Source of the DNA: JALZUV01 sp963837025 | Lineage (GTDB): Bacteria > Pseudomonadota > Alphaproteobacteria > Rickettsiales > JALZUV01 | Direction: 5' to 3' | Assembly (NCBI GenBank): GCA_963837025.1 | Contig: CAWILT010000001.1 | Span: 496,001 to 560,000, forward strand | DNA length: 64,000 nucleotides | In this document: in pieces, positions 15,802-23,898 of the stretch | Position numbering within the stretch: position 1 is the stretch's first letter | How the letters are laid out: each line of letters begins with the position of its first letter | Position numbers and translations under genes: made by a program | Notes under the pieces: model-generated | Seen by the model: only the letters and a program-made list of their open reading frames with translations | Database searches by the model: none | Told to the model about the DNA's origin: nothing

Positions 15802-18141
15802 ATGAATACATCATCTTTGGGGATAAAAACTTCACTTTATCATTTTGTGCAAAACCGTATGCGCGAGATTATAGGCGGCTTTTTTTTACTTATCGCCGCA
15901 TTTCTGATTCTATCATTGTTGTCCTATTATTCGTCCGATCCATCTTACAATATGGTTGGACAAGGGCCCTACCAAAATTGGCTTGGCAGCGCAGGAGCTT
16001 CTTCGGCGGATTTCCTATTACAGACTATCGGCTTGGCGAGCATTTTTGTTATATTAACGCTACTTAGCTGGAGCTGGCGGCAGTTTTTTACGTGGGGTGA
16101 ATCACATTGGATATTACGTATTTCGACGCTTACATTGGCATTATGCGCGGCGGCTTTTTTGTTTGCGTTACTGCCCTTTCCATCTGTTTGGCCTATATCA
16201 TCGGGCTTAGGGGGTTCAATTGGCAGTATAATGGCCAGCTATTTACCTAATGGTTTACTTACCTTTTTAGGATCCATCATCATGTTTGCCAGCTTTTGCG
16301 TTTTATGGGCAGTGGCATCGGGCTTGAACCGAAAAGAATGGAAAGCAATTGGTCGGGTAACATTCATAACTTTACGTACAATTGCTGTAATTTTAAGGAA
16401 ATTATTTTCAATAGGTCGACCAGCAACGCTTCCATCTAAAAAACTTGCTTGGCGCAAATACATTCCATTCTTGCCCGATGTTGAAGATGAAGAAGATTTT
16501 GCACCTGCTCCTAAAAGCAAGCGCCGGCCTCGCGTAACCAAAGCTGCGGATAATGATGAGGCAGACAATCGAGCTGAACCCAAGATAAGTCCACGCGTGC
16601 AAAAAACTGCCAAAAAAGAATCCCAAACCAGCTTAGCCCTTACCCGACGCAACGGTGCTTACGAATTACCCGATATTTCTCTGCTCAAAAAAGCACCTAA
16701 GTCGCTGAAAAAGCATAGTCAAAGTGATGCGGCATTAGAACAAAACGCGCGGTTGTTAGAATCGGTATTGCATGATTTTGGCATTAAAGGCGAAATTATC
16801 GGTATTCGCCCCGGCCCCGTGGTCACGCTTTATGAATTAGAACCCGCAGCCGGAACAAAATCATCGCGTGTAATCGGATTATCCGACGATATTGCCCGCT
16901 CCATGAGTGCTATATCAGCGCGTATTTCGGTCATTCCGGGTCGCAATGCTATGGGTATTGAATTGCCAAATAGCAAACGCGAAACGGTATATTTACGCGA
17001 TATGATTGAAGGCGATGAATTTACGCAAACTGAAAGCAACCTGCCCTTGGCTTTGGGTAAAGATATTGGTGGCGAATCCATCGTGGTGGATTTAGCTAAA
17101 ATGCCGCATTTGCTGGTTGCGGGAACCACTGGCTCCGGTAAATCGGTAGCCATTAATACGATGATTACCTCGCTGCTCTACCATCATACACCCGATGAAT
17201 GTAAATTCATTATGATTGATCCCAAAATGCTCGAACTATCGGTTTATGATGGTATTCCGCATCTACTCTGCCCCGTGGTGACTGAGCCTCCTAAAGCCGT
17301 AGTCGCACTCAAATGGGTAACCAAAGAAATGGAAAATCGCTATCGTTTAATGGCAAATTTAGGCGTGCGTAACATTGCTGGCTATAATAAACGCTTGCGC
17401 AGCGCAAAGGCAAAAGGCGAAGAACTTAAACGCACCGTGCAAACCGGATTTGACCCCGAATCGGGCAAACCTATCTATGAAGACCAACCGATGGACATGA
17501 ACGATTTGCCTTTCATCGTCGTAATTGTAGATGAAATGGCCGATTTAATGCTGGTTGCGGGTAAAGATATTGAAACGTCGGTGCAGCGTTTAGCGCAAAT
17601 GGCACGTGCCGCTGGCATTCATATTATTATGGCCACACAGCGCCCATCGGTGGATGTAATTACCGGCGTAGTCAAAGCAAACTTCCCTACCCGTATTAGT
17701 TTCCAGGTTACCAGCCGAATTGATAGCCGCACTATTTTAGGCGATCAAGGAGCCGAGCAATTACTGGGCATGGGCGATATGCTCTATATGGAAGGTGGCG
17801 GCAAAATGACGCGTGTGCACGGGCCGTTCGTTAGCGATAAAGAAGTGGAAGAACTAGTCGCTTTTATTAAAACGCAAGGCGAACCCGATTATGTAGAGGA
17901 AGTAACCATCGATCCTGAAGAAAGCGGCGATTTACTCGGCGGACTTGATGAGATGGATGAAGAAACCCAGCTTTACCATCAAGCCGTCGCTATCGTTAAA
18001 GGCGATAATAAAGCCAGTACCTCCTACATTCAGCGCAAATTGAAAATCGGTTACAACCGCGCAGCGCGCTTGATTGATCGCATGGAAGAAGAAGGCATTA
18101 TTTCACCCGCTAACCATGTAGGCAAACGCGAAATTCTCTGA
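15802..18141 (+). CDS. ftsK: DNA translocase FtsK
   Basis: FtsK anchors at the division septum and pumps the chromosome terminus into daughter cells, activating dimer resolution. The 779-aa protein has about four transmembrane helices within residues 20-190. A short charged linker (about 210-300) is much shorter than in E. coli. The RecA-like motor has Walker A GTTGSGKS (441-448) and Walker B VIVDEMADLM (Asp577-Glu578). A C-terminal gamma winged helix (about 715-779, SYIQRKLKIGYNRAARLIDRM) reads KOPS sequences. I chose the ATG at 15802; a TTG 18 bases upstream is in frame but less likely. There is no strong ribosome-binding site. A perfect CtrA-type box lies upstream. Confidence 0.96.
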   Translation: MNTSSLGIKTSLYHFVQNRMREIIGGFFLLIAAFLILSLLSYYSSDPSYNMVGQGPYQNWLGSAGASSADFLLQTIGLASIFVILTLLSWSWRQFFTWGESHWILRISTLTLALCAAAFLFALLPFPSVWPISSGLGGSIGSIMASYLPNGLLTFLGSIIMFASFCVLWAVASGLNRKEWKAIGRVTFITLRTIAVILRKLFSIGRPATLPSKKLAWRKYIPFLPDVEDEEDFAPAPKSKRRPRVTKAADNDEADNRAEPKISPRVQKTAKKESQTSLALTRRNGAYELPDISLLKKAPKSLKKHSQSDAALEQNARLLESVLHDFGIKGEIIGIRPGPVVTLYELEPAAGTKSSRVIGLSDDIARSMSAISARISVIPGRNAMGIELPNSKRETVYLRDMIEGDEFTQTESNLPLALGKDIGGESIVVDLAKMPHLLVAGTTGSGKSVAINTMITSLLYHHTPDECKFIMIDPKMLELSVYDGIPHLLCPVVTEPPKAVVALKWVTKEMENRYRLMANLGVRNIAGYNKRLRSAKAKGEELKRTVQTGFDPESGKPIYEDQPMDMNDLPFIVVIVDEMADLMLVAGKDIETSVQRLAQMARAAGIHIIMATQRPSVDVITGVVKANFPTRISFQVTSRIDSRTILGDQGAEQLLGMGDMLYMEGGGKMTRVHGPFVSDKEVEELVAFIKTQGEPDYVEEVTIDPEESGDLLGGLDEMDEETQLYHQAVAIVKGDNKASTSYIQRKLKIGYNRAARLIDRMEEEGIISPANHVGKREIL

Positions 18142-18146
18142 ATGTG

Positions 18147-18165
18147 AAGATTGCGTGACAATCTT
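18147..18165 (+). terminator. Possible weak terminator after ftsK
   Basis: AAGATTG and CAATCTT form a 7-bp stem around CGTGA, starting 6 bases after the ftsK stop and followed by GTTGTTT. The stem is AT-rich and the T-run broken, so termination would be inefficient. Confidence 0.4.
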
Positions 18166-18337
18166 GTTGTTTCATATCGCGAATGAACAAAATTTGTTAT
18201 TATAGCAGCTATTGTTTTTAAAACCCATTTCACATGGTTTCGATAAAGTGCATTTGCACTCATTCTTCACTGAACTGCTCTATGCCGTTCTCACCTCACT
18301 TTGTTGAGACCATTCACACGCAAAAAAACCATCAGAC

Positions 18338-19033
18338 ATGGCACGCGTTCTTATTGTTTTTCTAATCTTTTCCTCAATTTGTGCATCAGCACAAAAAACC
18401 AGCCCTGCCCCTACATTCCGAGGGCAAAAGCTTGTCTTTTCGGAAACTGTAAACTCCCATGCAGCATCCTCAGGGATTTATGCATTCGGATTCACATCCG
18501 ATGAGGCATTCCGGCTCGGCATTTTCGAGTTATCGGATGATGCGGTATTTGTCACCGAAATATCGGTTGGCGACGAGGTGCAAGCTTTAATGCAAGTCAG
18601 CCAGATAAAACTGCTTGGCTTCTTGCTAGGAATACAAGCGGGAGCACAAGTTAGAACCGCACGATACTCTGAACGTGATAACTGGTACATGGGTGCCAAT
18701 ATCGCGCGAGTGCTTATGAATCGTGACGGTTGGCAAGTTTCAACCAGCACAGGAGCAGACTACCGCTTCTCAACATTGCTGGAGGAGAAACCAACTTCTT
18801 CGGTTGATCCATTCGTGGACATCCGAGCCAGCAAGACCTTATGGTTATTTGAGTCTAAACGGATGGTTCAGACTTCCCCAAAGAAGGTTGAAAACCATTT
18901 TTATGCAAGCGAAGTCCGCTTGCATGGTGGTTTGGTTTACCGGAATGAACGTCTGACGGCTTTAATTGGAATTAGTATTCCTTTTAAGCAAAAACGGCGA
19001 ATTGATCGGTATAAACTTGCGAAAAGTCAATAA
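18338..19033 (+). CDS. Orphan exported protein, possible outer-membrane barrel
   Basis: I do not recognise this 231-aa protein. It starts with a signal peptide (residues 1-18, MARVLIVFLIFSSICASA, cleaved before QK). The remainder has many short alternating strands with aromatic ends, such as GIYAFGFTSDEAF, LLGIQAGAQVRTARY and GGLVYRNERLTALIGISIPF. This suggests a small beta-barrel, but the C-terminus is basic (KQKRRIDRYKLAKSQ) and lacks the terminal Phe of many outer-membrane proteins. The gene is richer in G and C at wobble positions than its neighbours, so recent acquisition is possible. It ends at a strong terminator shared with convergent argB. No ribosome-binding site is evident. Confidence 0.6.
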   Translation: MARVLIVFLIFSSICASAQKTSPAPTFRGQKLVFSETVNSHAASSGIYAFGFTSDEAFRLGIFELSDDAVFVTEISVGDEVQALMQVSQIKLLGFLLGIQAGAQVRTARYSERDNWYMGANIARVLMNRDGWQVSTSTGADYRFSTLLEEKPTSSVDPFVDIRASKTLWLFESKRMVQTSPKKVENHFYASEVRLHGGLVYRNERLTALIGISIPFKQKRRIDRYKLAKSQ

Positions 19034-19041
19034 TTTTGTCG

Positions 19042-19085
19042 AAAACCACTTCCTCCCTGCATGGGTGGAGGTGGTTTTTTTAATC
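19042..19085 (+). terminator. Strong intrinsic terminator facing argB
   Basis: AAAACCACTTCCTCCC pairs with GGGTGGAGGTGGTTTT (one U-U mismatch and one G-U pair) around a short loop and is followed by seven T. It ends the orphan exported-protein gene. Its T-run overlaps the last codon of argB on the other strand, and the opposite strand also carries a short T-run, so it may act on both transcripts. Confidence 0.88.
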
Positions 19086-19994
19086 TTTTTTCTTAATCAT
19101 GGTGCCGGCACCCGTTTCGGTAAAAATCTCAACCAGCATGACATGGGGAATGCGGCCATCTAAAATATGGGCGCGCTTTACACCATTATTCAAAGCACTA
19201 ACACAGGTTTCCAGCTTGGGAATCATGCCGCCACTAATGGTGCCATCTTGCATCAGCAAATCAACTTCGCCTAGCGACAATTCACTTAACAACTCACCAT
19301 CTTTGGCTAACACACCCGGAATATCCGAAAGCATAATTAATTTTTGTGCACCAATGGCGGCGGCCACTGCACCGGCTGCGGTATCCGCATTAATATTATA
19401 AGTTTCACCATCTTCGCCAATTCCGATAGGGGCAATCACGGGAATGAAATCTGACTTCGCAAATTCGCGCATGATGGCGGGGTTCACATGAGTCGGCTCG
19501 CCTACAAATCCAAGTTCCAACACACGCTCAATATTCGAATCGGGATCTTTCTTTTTGCGCTGTAACTTGCGTGCACGAATTAAATTACCATCTTTTCCCG
19601 ACAAGCCCATAGCTAAGCCGCCGGCTTTTTGAATAGCGGTGACAATCGATTTGTTAATCGCGCCTGAAAGTACCATCTCAACCACATCCACAATATCTTC
19701 AGTGGTTACACGCAAACCATCAATAAATTCACTTTTGATATTTAAACGATCGAGCATTTTTGCAATTTGCGGGCCGCCACCATGCACCACCACAGGGTGA
19801 ATACCTACTTGTTTGAGCAGTACCACATCGCGGGCAAATTGCTCCGACAGATCATCATCACCCATGGCGTGGCCACCATATTTTATCACAAATGTTTCGC
19901 CTGCATATTGGCGCATATAAGGCAATGCACTGGCAACAGTGGCCGCAGTGCGCAACCATTTATCTTGACGTCCTGAGAGTGGGTATTTTTTCAT
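19080..19994 (-). CDS. argB: Acetylglutamate kinase
   Basis: ArgB phosphorylates N-acetylglutamate in the second step of arginine synthesis. The 304-aa product has an amino-acid kinase fold. Visible motifs are FVIKYGGHAMGD (about residues 35-46) at the phosphate site, VVHGGGPQIAKML (about 67-79) at the substrate site and GLSGKDGNLI. The nucleotide-binding region contains NINADTAAGAVAAAIGAQKL. Length and motifs are typical of the hexameric arginine-sensitive type, with an N-terminal extra helix. It is the last gene of a three-gene set (hydrolase, engB, argB), starting one base after the engB stop; the engB-argB pairing is common in alphaproteobacteria. Confidence 0.96.
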   Translation of the reverse strand: MKKYPLSGRQDKWLRTAATVASALPYMRQYAGETFVIKYGGHAMGDDDLSEQFARDVVLLKQVGIHPVVVHGGGPQIAKMLDRLNIKSEFIDGLRVTTEDIVDVVEMVLSGAINKSIVTAIQKAGGLAMGLSGKDGNLIRARKLQRKKKDPDSNIERVLELGFVGEPTHVNPAIMREFAKSDFIPVIAPIGIGEDGETYNINADTAAGAVAAAIGAQKLIMLSDIPGVLAKDGELLSELSLGEVDLLMQDGTISGGMIPKLETCVSALNNGVKRAHILDGRIPHVMLVEIFTETGAGTMIKKKD

Positions 19995-19995
19995 A

Positions 19996-20595
19996 TTAGC
20001 TGTATAGCAATCCTATTATTTCGCCTCGAATGGCTTCTATACCATCATTCTTTTCGCTACTGCTAGCAATAATTTCAGGATGCGCCGCACCGATGGTTGA
20101 AACATATTCCAACGATTCAGCCATCACCTTTTCCAACTCGCTGGCTTTGATTTTATCAACCTTAGTAAGCACGATTTGGAAATTTACGGCAGCATCTTCT
20201 AAGCGTTTAATCATATCTTTATCGATATCTTTAATACCATGGCGACTATCAATTAACAAAAAAACGCGCCGCAAATTGGGGCGGCCTGAAAGATAACCCC
20301 GCATAACGCGGTTCCACTTCTCCACCTCATTTTTACTGGCTTTTGCATAACCGTAACCCGGAATATCCACCAAGAAAAACTTCTCATCAATATGAAAAAA
20401 GTTTAGCGCTTGCGTGCGACCGGGAGTATTGGACACCCGCGCAAGCTGTTTGCGCCCCGTAAGTGCATTTAGCAAGCTTGATTTACCTACGTTGGAACGC
20501 CCAGCAAATGTAACTTCCATTCCCGCAGGTGGCGGAAGATGCGAGATATTGGGGCAGCTCATAATGAACTCCGCATTTTTAAAATTAACACCCAT
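19996..20595 (-). CDS. engB: Ribosome biogenesis GTPase EngB (YihA/YsxC)
   Basis: EngB is an essential GTPase in assembly of the large ribosomal subunit and affects cell division. The 199-aa protein shows all G motifs: G1 GRSNVGKSS (residues 32-40), G2 NTPGRTQALNFF (about 57-68), G3 DIPGYGYA (about 77-84) and G4 LTKVDK (about 138-143). Its length is standard. The ATG overlaps the stop of the hydrolase gene by one base (TAATG), so translation is coupled. argB follows one base after the stop. Confidence 0.95.
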   Translation of the reverse strand: MGVNFKNAEFIMSCPNISHLPPPAGMEVTFAGRSNVGKSSLLNALTGRKQLARVSNTPGRTQALNFFHIDEKFFLVDIPGYGYAKASKNEVEKWNRVMRGYLSGRPNLRRVFLLIDSRHGIKDIDKDMIKRLEDAAVNFQIVLTKVDKIKASELEKVMAESLEYVSTIGAAHPEIIASSSEKNDGIEAIRGEIIGLLYS

Positions 20596-21377
20596 TAAAA
20601 AGCTGGCTGTTTAGATAAAGTTGATTGTTCAGCAATCATACGATCAAGATTTTTTAGGATAATAGCAATATGTTTATCAGATGACATGCGGTGATCGCCA
20701 TCATCAATTAGTAAAGTTTTTACCTCTTTACTGAGTAGTTTTTCATTTAACGTCATTGAAAATTCCCATGGCACATCCTCGTCCTGCATACCATGTATCA
20801 GCGTTACAGGGCATTTTATTTTGATGGTAGAATCAAGCACCAAGTGCTCACCACTTTCGGCTATCAAATTCATGGTGATAGGATAAGGCGCTTCATCTGC
20901 ATAGCAGTTAGGTAAAAGTACTAATCCTTTTTCGCGCAGCTGGTTTTGCTGTTCAAGCGTAAATTTATCCCACATGAGCAGTTCAGTAAAATCAGGTGCG
21001 GCGGCTATGCCCATTAATGCCGCCACTTTTTCAGGCCGCCTTAACGCAGCTAATAACATCAACCACCCACCCATGGATGACCCCACCAAAATTTGTGGGC
21101 GACCATCGGTAAGCTCATCTAAAATTGTCACAACGTTAGTTGCCCAGCGACCAATCGTACCTTCGCTAAAATCGCCAGTGGATTGGCCGTGGCCGAAATA
21201 GTCAAATCGAATACATTGTTGTCCGCGCGCCTTGCAATGTTTTTCAATCGCAAGCGCTTTAGTGCCTTCCATATCTGACCGAAAGCCACCCAAAAAGATT
21301 ACCCCAGGCTGTTGACCGTCCGTTTTATGATACGCTAGTTCACTTCCATCGGCGCATTTTAGGCGTTTTGGCTGCAT
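20595..21377 (-). CDS. Alpha/beta hydrolase
   Basis: This 260-aa enzyme has the alpha/beta hydrolase fold with nucleophile Ser101 in GSSMG (residues 99-103). A candidate catalytic Asp is in GMQDEDVPW (about residue 200) and the His in DDGDHRMS (about residue 232). The oxyanion region is FLGGFRSDMEGTKA near the N-terminus. Similar proteins are annotated as alpha/beta hydrolases of the BAAT or Abhydrolase_1 type; the substrate cannot be told from sequence. It is the first gene of the coupled hydrolase-engB-argB set and diverges from a glycosyltransferase gene. Confidence 0.85.
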   Translation of the reverse strand: MQPKRLKCADGSELAYHKTDGQQPGVIFLGGFRSDMEGTKALAIEKHCKARGQQCIRFDYFGHGQSTGDFSEGTIGRWATNVVTILDELTDGRPQILVGSSMGGWLMLLAALRRPEKVAALMGIAAAPDFTELLMWDKFTLEQQNQLREKGLVLLPNCYADEAPYPITMNLIAESGEHLVLDSTIKIKCPVTLIHGMQDEDVPWEFSMTLNEKLLSKEVKTLLIDDGDHRMSSDKHIAIILKNLDRMIAEQSTLSKQPAF

Positions 21378-21455
21378 TTTACTGGTTTTACCTCTCGTTG
21401 CTCACTATCAGTTAACCTATTCTTGACAACAATATGGCGTGAATCAACTAAATCT

Positions 21456-22607
21456 ATGGTAAATCAAATAAAAATCTTACAGGTGTTGCCTGAACTTGGC
21501 AGTGGCGGCGTAGAGCGCGGCACATTAGAAGTGGCTGCTGCGATAGTAAAATCAGGTAATTTTGCGCATGTTGCGTCTGCCGGTGGCAAAATGCTTGATG
21601 CTTTAAGCCGCACGGGTGCCAAACACCATCTTTTACCATTAGCTAGCAAAAATCCATTTACCATGTGGATGAATAGCTACAAATTAATTGAAATTATCCG
21701 CCGTGAAAAAATTCAGCTTGTGCATGCGCGATCACGCGCGCCTGCTTGGAGTGCCTATTTTGCAGCCAAAGCCACTAACACGCCCTTCATTACCACTTTT
21801 CATGGCGTATATAATGGTTATGATAATGGTTTGAAGAATTACTATAATTCCATCATGACCCGCGGCCAGCGTGTGATTGCCGTGTCACATTTTGTTGAGC
21901 AGCATATCAAAGCGCATTATCACATTGAACCCACTAAAATCACCGTCATTCATCGCGGCGCTGATGTAGAATATTTTGACCCCGCAAAAGCAAGTGGCGT
22001 GCGCACCATGAACTTATGTAAAGAATGGATCGTGCCTGATGGCCTACCCCTAATTATGATGCCTGGCCGCATTACGCGCTGGAAAGGCCAACATGTGCTG
22101 ATTGAAGCGCTCGAAAAACTCCCCCACCGTAATTTCTTTTGTGTTCTAGTGGGCGAAACAGGCAAGCATCCAGCCTATGTTAAATCGCTTAATCGGCAAA
22201 TTGAAAAAGCAAATTTGCAGGGGCATGTGCGTATGGTGGGCACCACACAAGACATGCGCGCCGCCTATAATGCGGCTGATATCGTCGTTTCCGCCTCCAT
22301 TGAACCTGAAGCATTTGGCCGCGTGCCCGTTGAAGCCCAAGCCATGGGAAAACCCGTCATTGGCACTGCACATGGCGGCGCATGCGAAACCATTTCAACT
22401 GGCGAAAATGGCACCGGTTGGCTAGTGCCTCCGAATGATTCCGTTGCAATGTCGCACGCATTACAAGAAGCATTTTCTTTGACTGATGAAGATAAAATTG
22501 ATTATGCCACCCACGTGCGCGCCAAGGCGATTGAGCATTTTAGCACCCAAACCATGTGTGATAAAACGTTAGCGATTTATCATGAAGTGCTTAACGCAAA
22601 ACTTTAG
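21456..22607 (+). CDS. GT4-family glycosyltransferase
   Basis: This 383-aa protein has two Rossmann domains of the GT-B fold. The N-terminal domain begins QVLPELGSGGVERGTLEVA, the acceptor-side glycine-rich loop. The C-terminal donor domain starts near VIHRGADVEYF and holds PGRITRWKGQHVLIEAL and the EX7E motif (Glu285 to Glu293, in EPEAFGRVPVEAQAMGKP), typical of GT4. The product is probably a lipopolysaccharide or other surface glycan enzyme at the inner membrane; the sugar is unknown. I used the ATG at 21456, since the TTG at 21423 lies upstream of the conserved start. Its 3' end overlaps the converging PAS-GGDEF gene by 4 bases. Confidence 0.88.
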   Translation: MVNQIKILQVLPELGSGGVERGTLEVAAAIVKSGNFAHVASAGGKMLDALSRTGAKHHLLPLASKNPFTMWMNSYKLIEIIRREKIQLVHARSRAPAWSAYFAAKATNTPFITTFHGVYNGYDNGLKNYYNSIMTRGQRVIAVSHFVEQHIKAHYHIEPTKITVIHRGADVEYFDPAKASGVRTMNLCKEWIVPDGLPLIMMPGRITRWKGQHVLIEALEKLPHRNFFCVLVGETGKHPAYVKSLNRQIEKANLQGHVRMVGTTQDMRAAYNAADIVVSASIEPEAFGRVPVEAQAMGKPVIGTAHGGACETISTGENGTGWLVPPNDSVAMSHALQEAFSLTDEDKIDYATHVRAKAIEHFSTQTMCDKTLAIYHEVLNAKL

Positions 22608-23509
22608 AATTTTACTTCATGCAAAGCGCCATTATCGGCTGGATTTGCCGCTTTAACCGTATCTTCGCATTTGATGATAATGGCCTCAGCACTTTCATCG
22701 CCCACCATATGGAACGCGATGCTAATTTGCGGCTCAACCCGCTTGCTTGTATCTAAAATTACCGGCATGGAAGCCGCACTCCAGCGCAATCGGTTCAACA
22801 CTACGCGCGCTGATTCTGGCGTAATCTGCATTAAGATAAGCCCTAATGCTCGTGACGATATGATGCCTACGGCATCTTCGCTACGCAAACGCTGTGCGCA
22901 TAGTTGGCCTAAATGTTTGAGCACTTGATAGGGAATCTGCTCGCCCATCATGGCGCTTAATTGCGCAGCATTATCCAGTTGCAACACAGCGAAACATGCG
23001 GTGGCCTCGCGCTTTTTGGCGAAGAATTGAAACATTTCCAAATCTTTCATCACCGATTGGCGGTTGGGTAAACCGGTTTGCTGCTCTAGCACCTCATGCC
23101 CTTTAAAATTCTCTTTTAATACCTGCTTAAAATTATCACTTTTTTCGGTAATGCGTTCATCTTCGAGCACTAAATGAAACGTGGGATGGTTGCCTATCAA
23201 CTCCGATCGTACCACGCGCAAACGAAACTCTTGCAAACTGCCATTACGGTTACGTAACTTAATGCTGCGCATACGGCTGAGCGCATCGGCCATATCATCC
23301 TGATTATCATCAAAATTAACGCGCTCCCGTAGATGCTCCTGCATAGGTTTATCCAACAATTCAAACAAATTGCGGCCAATCGCTTCATCCAAGCCATAGC
23401 CTGTAATTTTTTGCGCTTGCTCGTTAATGGATGCAATCTCAATTTGTTTCGATTGATTGTTTTGGCAAACAACCATCACAGCATCATGACGACGATAAGT
23501 ATTTAACAT
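22604..23509 (-). CDS. PAS domain protein with degenerate GGDEF domain
   Basis: This 301-aa cytoplasmic protein has an N-terminal PAS domain (about residues 1-115, with INEQAQKITGYGLDEAIGRNLFELL). A GGDEF-fold domain follows from about 140 (TGLPNRQSVMKDLEMF, a typical entry motif). At the place of the GG[D/E]EF signature it has SSRAL in GIISSRALGLIL. The active-site residues for cyclic di-GMP synthesis are therefore missing and it should not be a diguanylate cyclase. It may sense a ligand through PAS and bind a partner or nucleotide. No EAL domain or transmembrane region is present. It is monocistronic and converges on a glycosyltransferase gene. Confidence 0.75.
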   Translation of the reverse strand: MLNTYRRHDAVMVVCQNNQSKQIEIASINEQAQKITGYGLDEAIGRNLFELLDKPMQEHLRERVNFDDNQDDMADALSRMRSIKLRNRNGSLQEFRLRVVRSELIGNHPTFHLVLEDERITEKSDNFKQVLKENFKGHEVLEQQTGLPNRQSVMKDLEMFQFFAKKREATACFAVLQLDNAAQLSAMMGEQIPYQVLKHLGQLCAQRLRSEDAVGIISSRALGLILMQITPESARVVLNRLRWSAASMPVILDTSKRVEPQISIAFHMVGDESAEAIIIKCEDTVKAANPADNGALHEVKF

Positions 23510-23584
23510 GGGGCGATTCCTTCATTGCTCCTAATCTGTTACCAGTCTAAACCAATAAACCTTAAAACGAGATTAAAAAACGCA

Positions 23585-23836
23585 ATGAGCCCATTAAAGA
23601 AACGATTACGCTATCAAAGCTGGCATAGAGGCTGCAAAGAAACCGACGATATTCTCGGCCCCTTCGCTGATAGCTGGCTGCCCGAAGCGGCAGATACAAC
23701 CGCTTTTGAAGCTTTATTGAATGAAGATGACTGGGATATCTACCGCTGGCTAACTCAAACCCAAGCCCAACCCGAAGAACACAAACCCATCATCGCCGAA
23801 ATTCTAGCCTTTCAAGAAGCGCGTGTAAGTAAATAG
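23585..23836 (+). CDS. sdhE: Succinate dehydrogenase assembly factor SdhE
   Basis: SdhE (SDHAF2, old DUF339) promotes covalent attachment of FAD to succinate dehydrogenase. The 83-aa protein carries the diagnostic RGCKE form of the RGxxE motif (residues 16-20, in SWHRGCKETD). It also has the helical LLNEDDWDIYRWL segment. Length is typical. I chose the ATG at 23585; an upstream TTG would add 20 residues not seen in homologues. It lies 62 bp before mfd, an arrangement common in alphaproteobacteria. Confidence 0.92.
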   Translation: MSPLKKRLRYQSWHRGCKETDDILGPFADSWLPEAADTTAFEALLNEDDWDIYRWLTQTQAQPEEHKPIIAEILAFQEARVSK

Positions 23837-23898
23837 TATAAAAAAATTATACTCCCTTTATTTGACTGTATGCGACCAATCGCGCATAAAGCGGGGCT

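Noticed and set aside
23835..23853. AGTATAA/TTATACT hairpin after sdhE
   Set aside because: It is entirely AT, overlaps the stop codon and lacks a T-run, so I did not call it a terminator.
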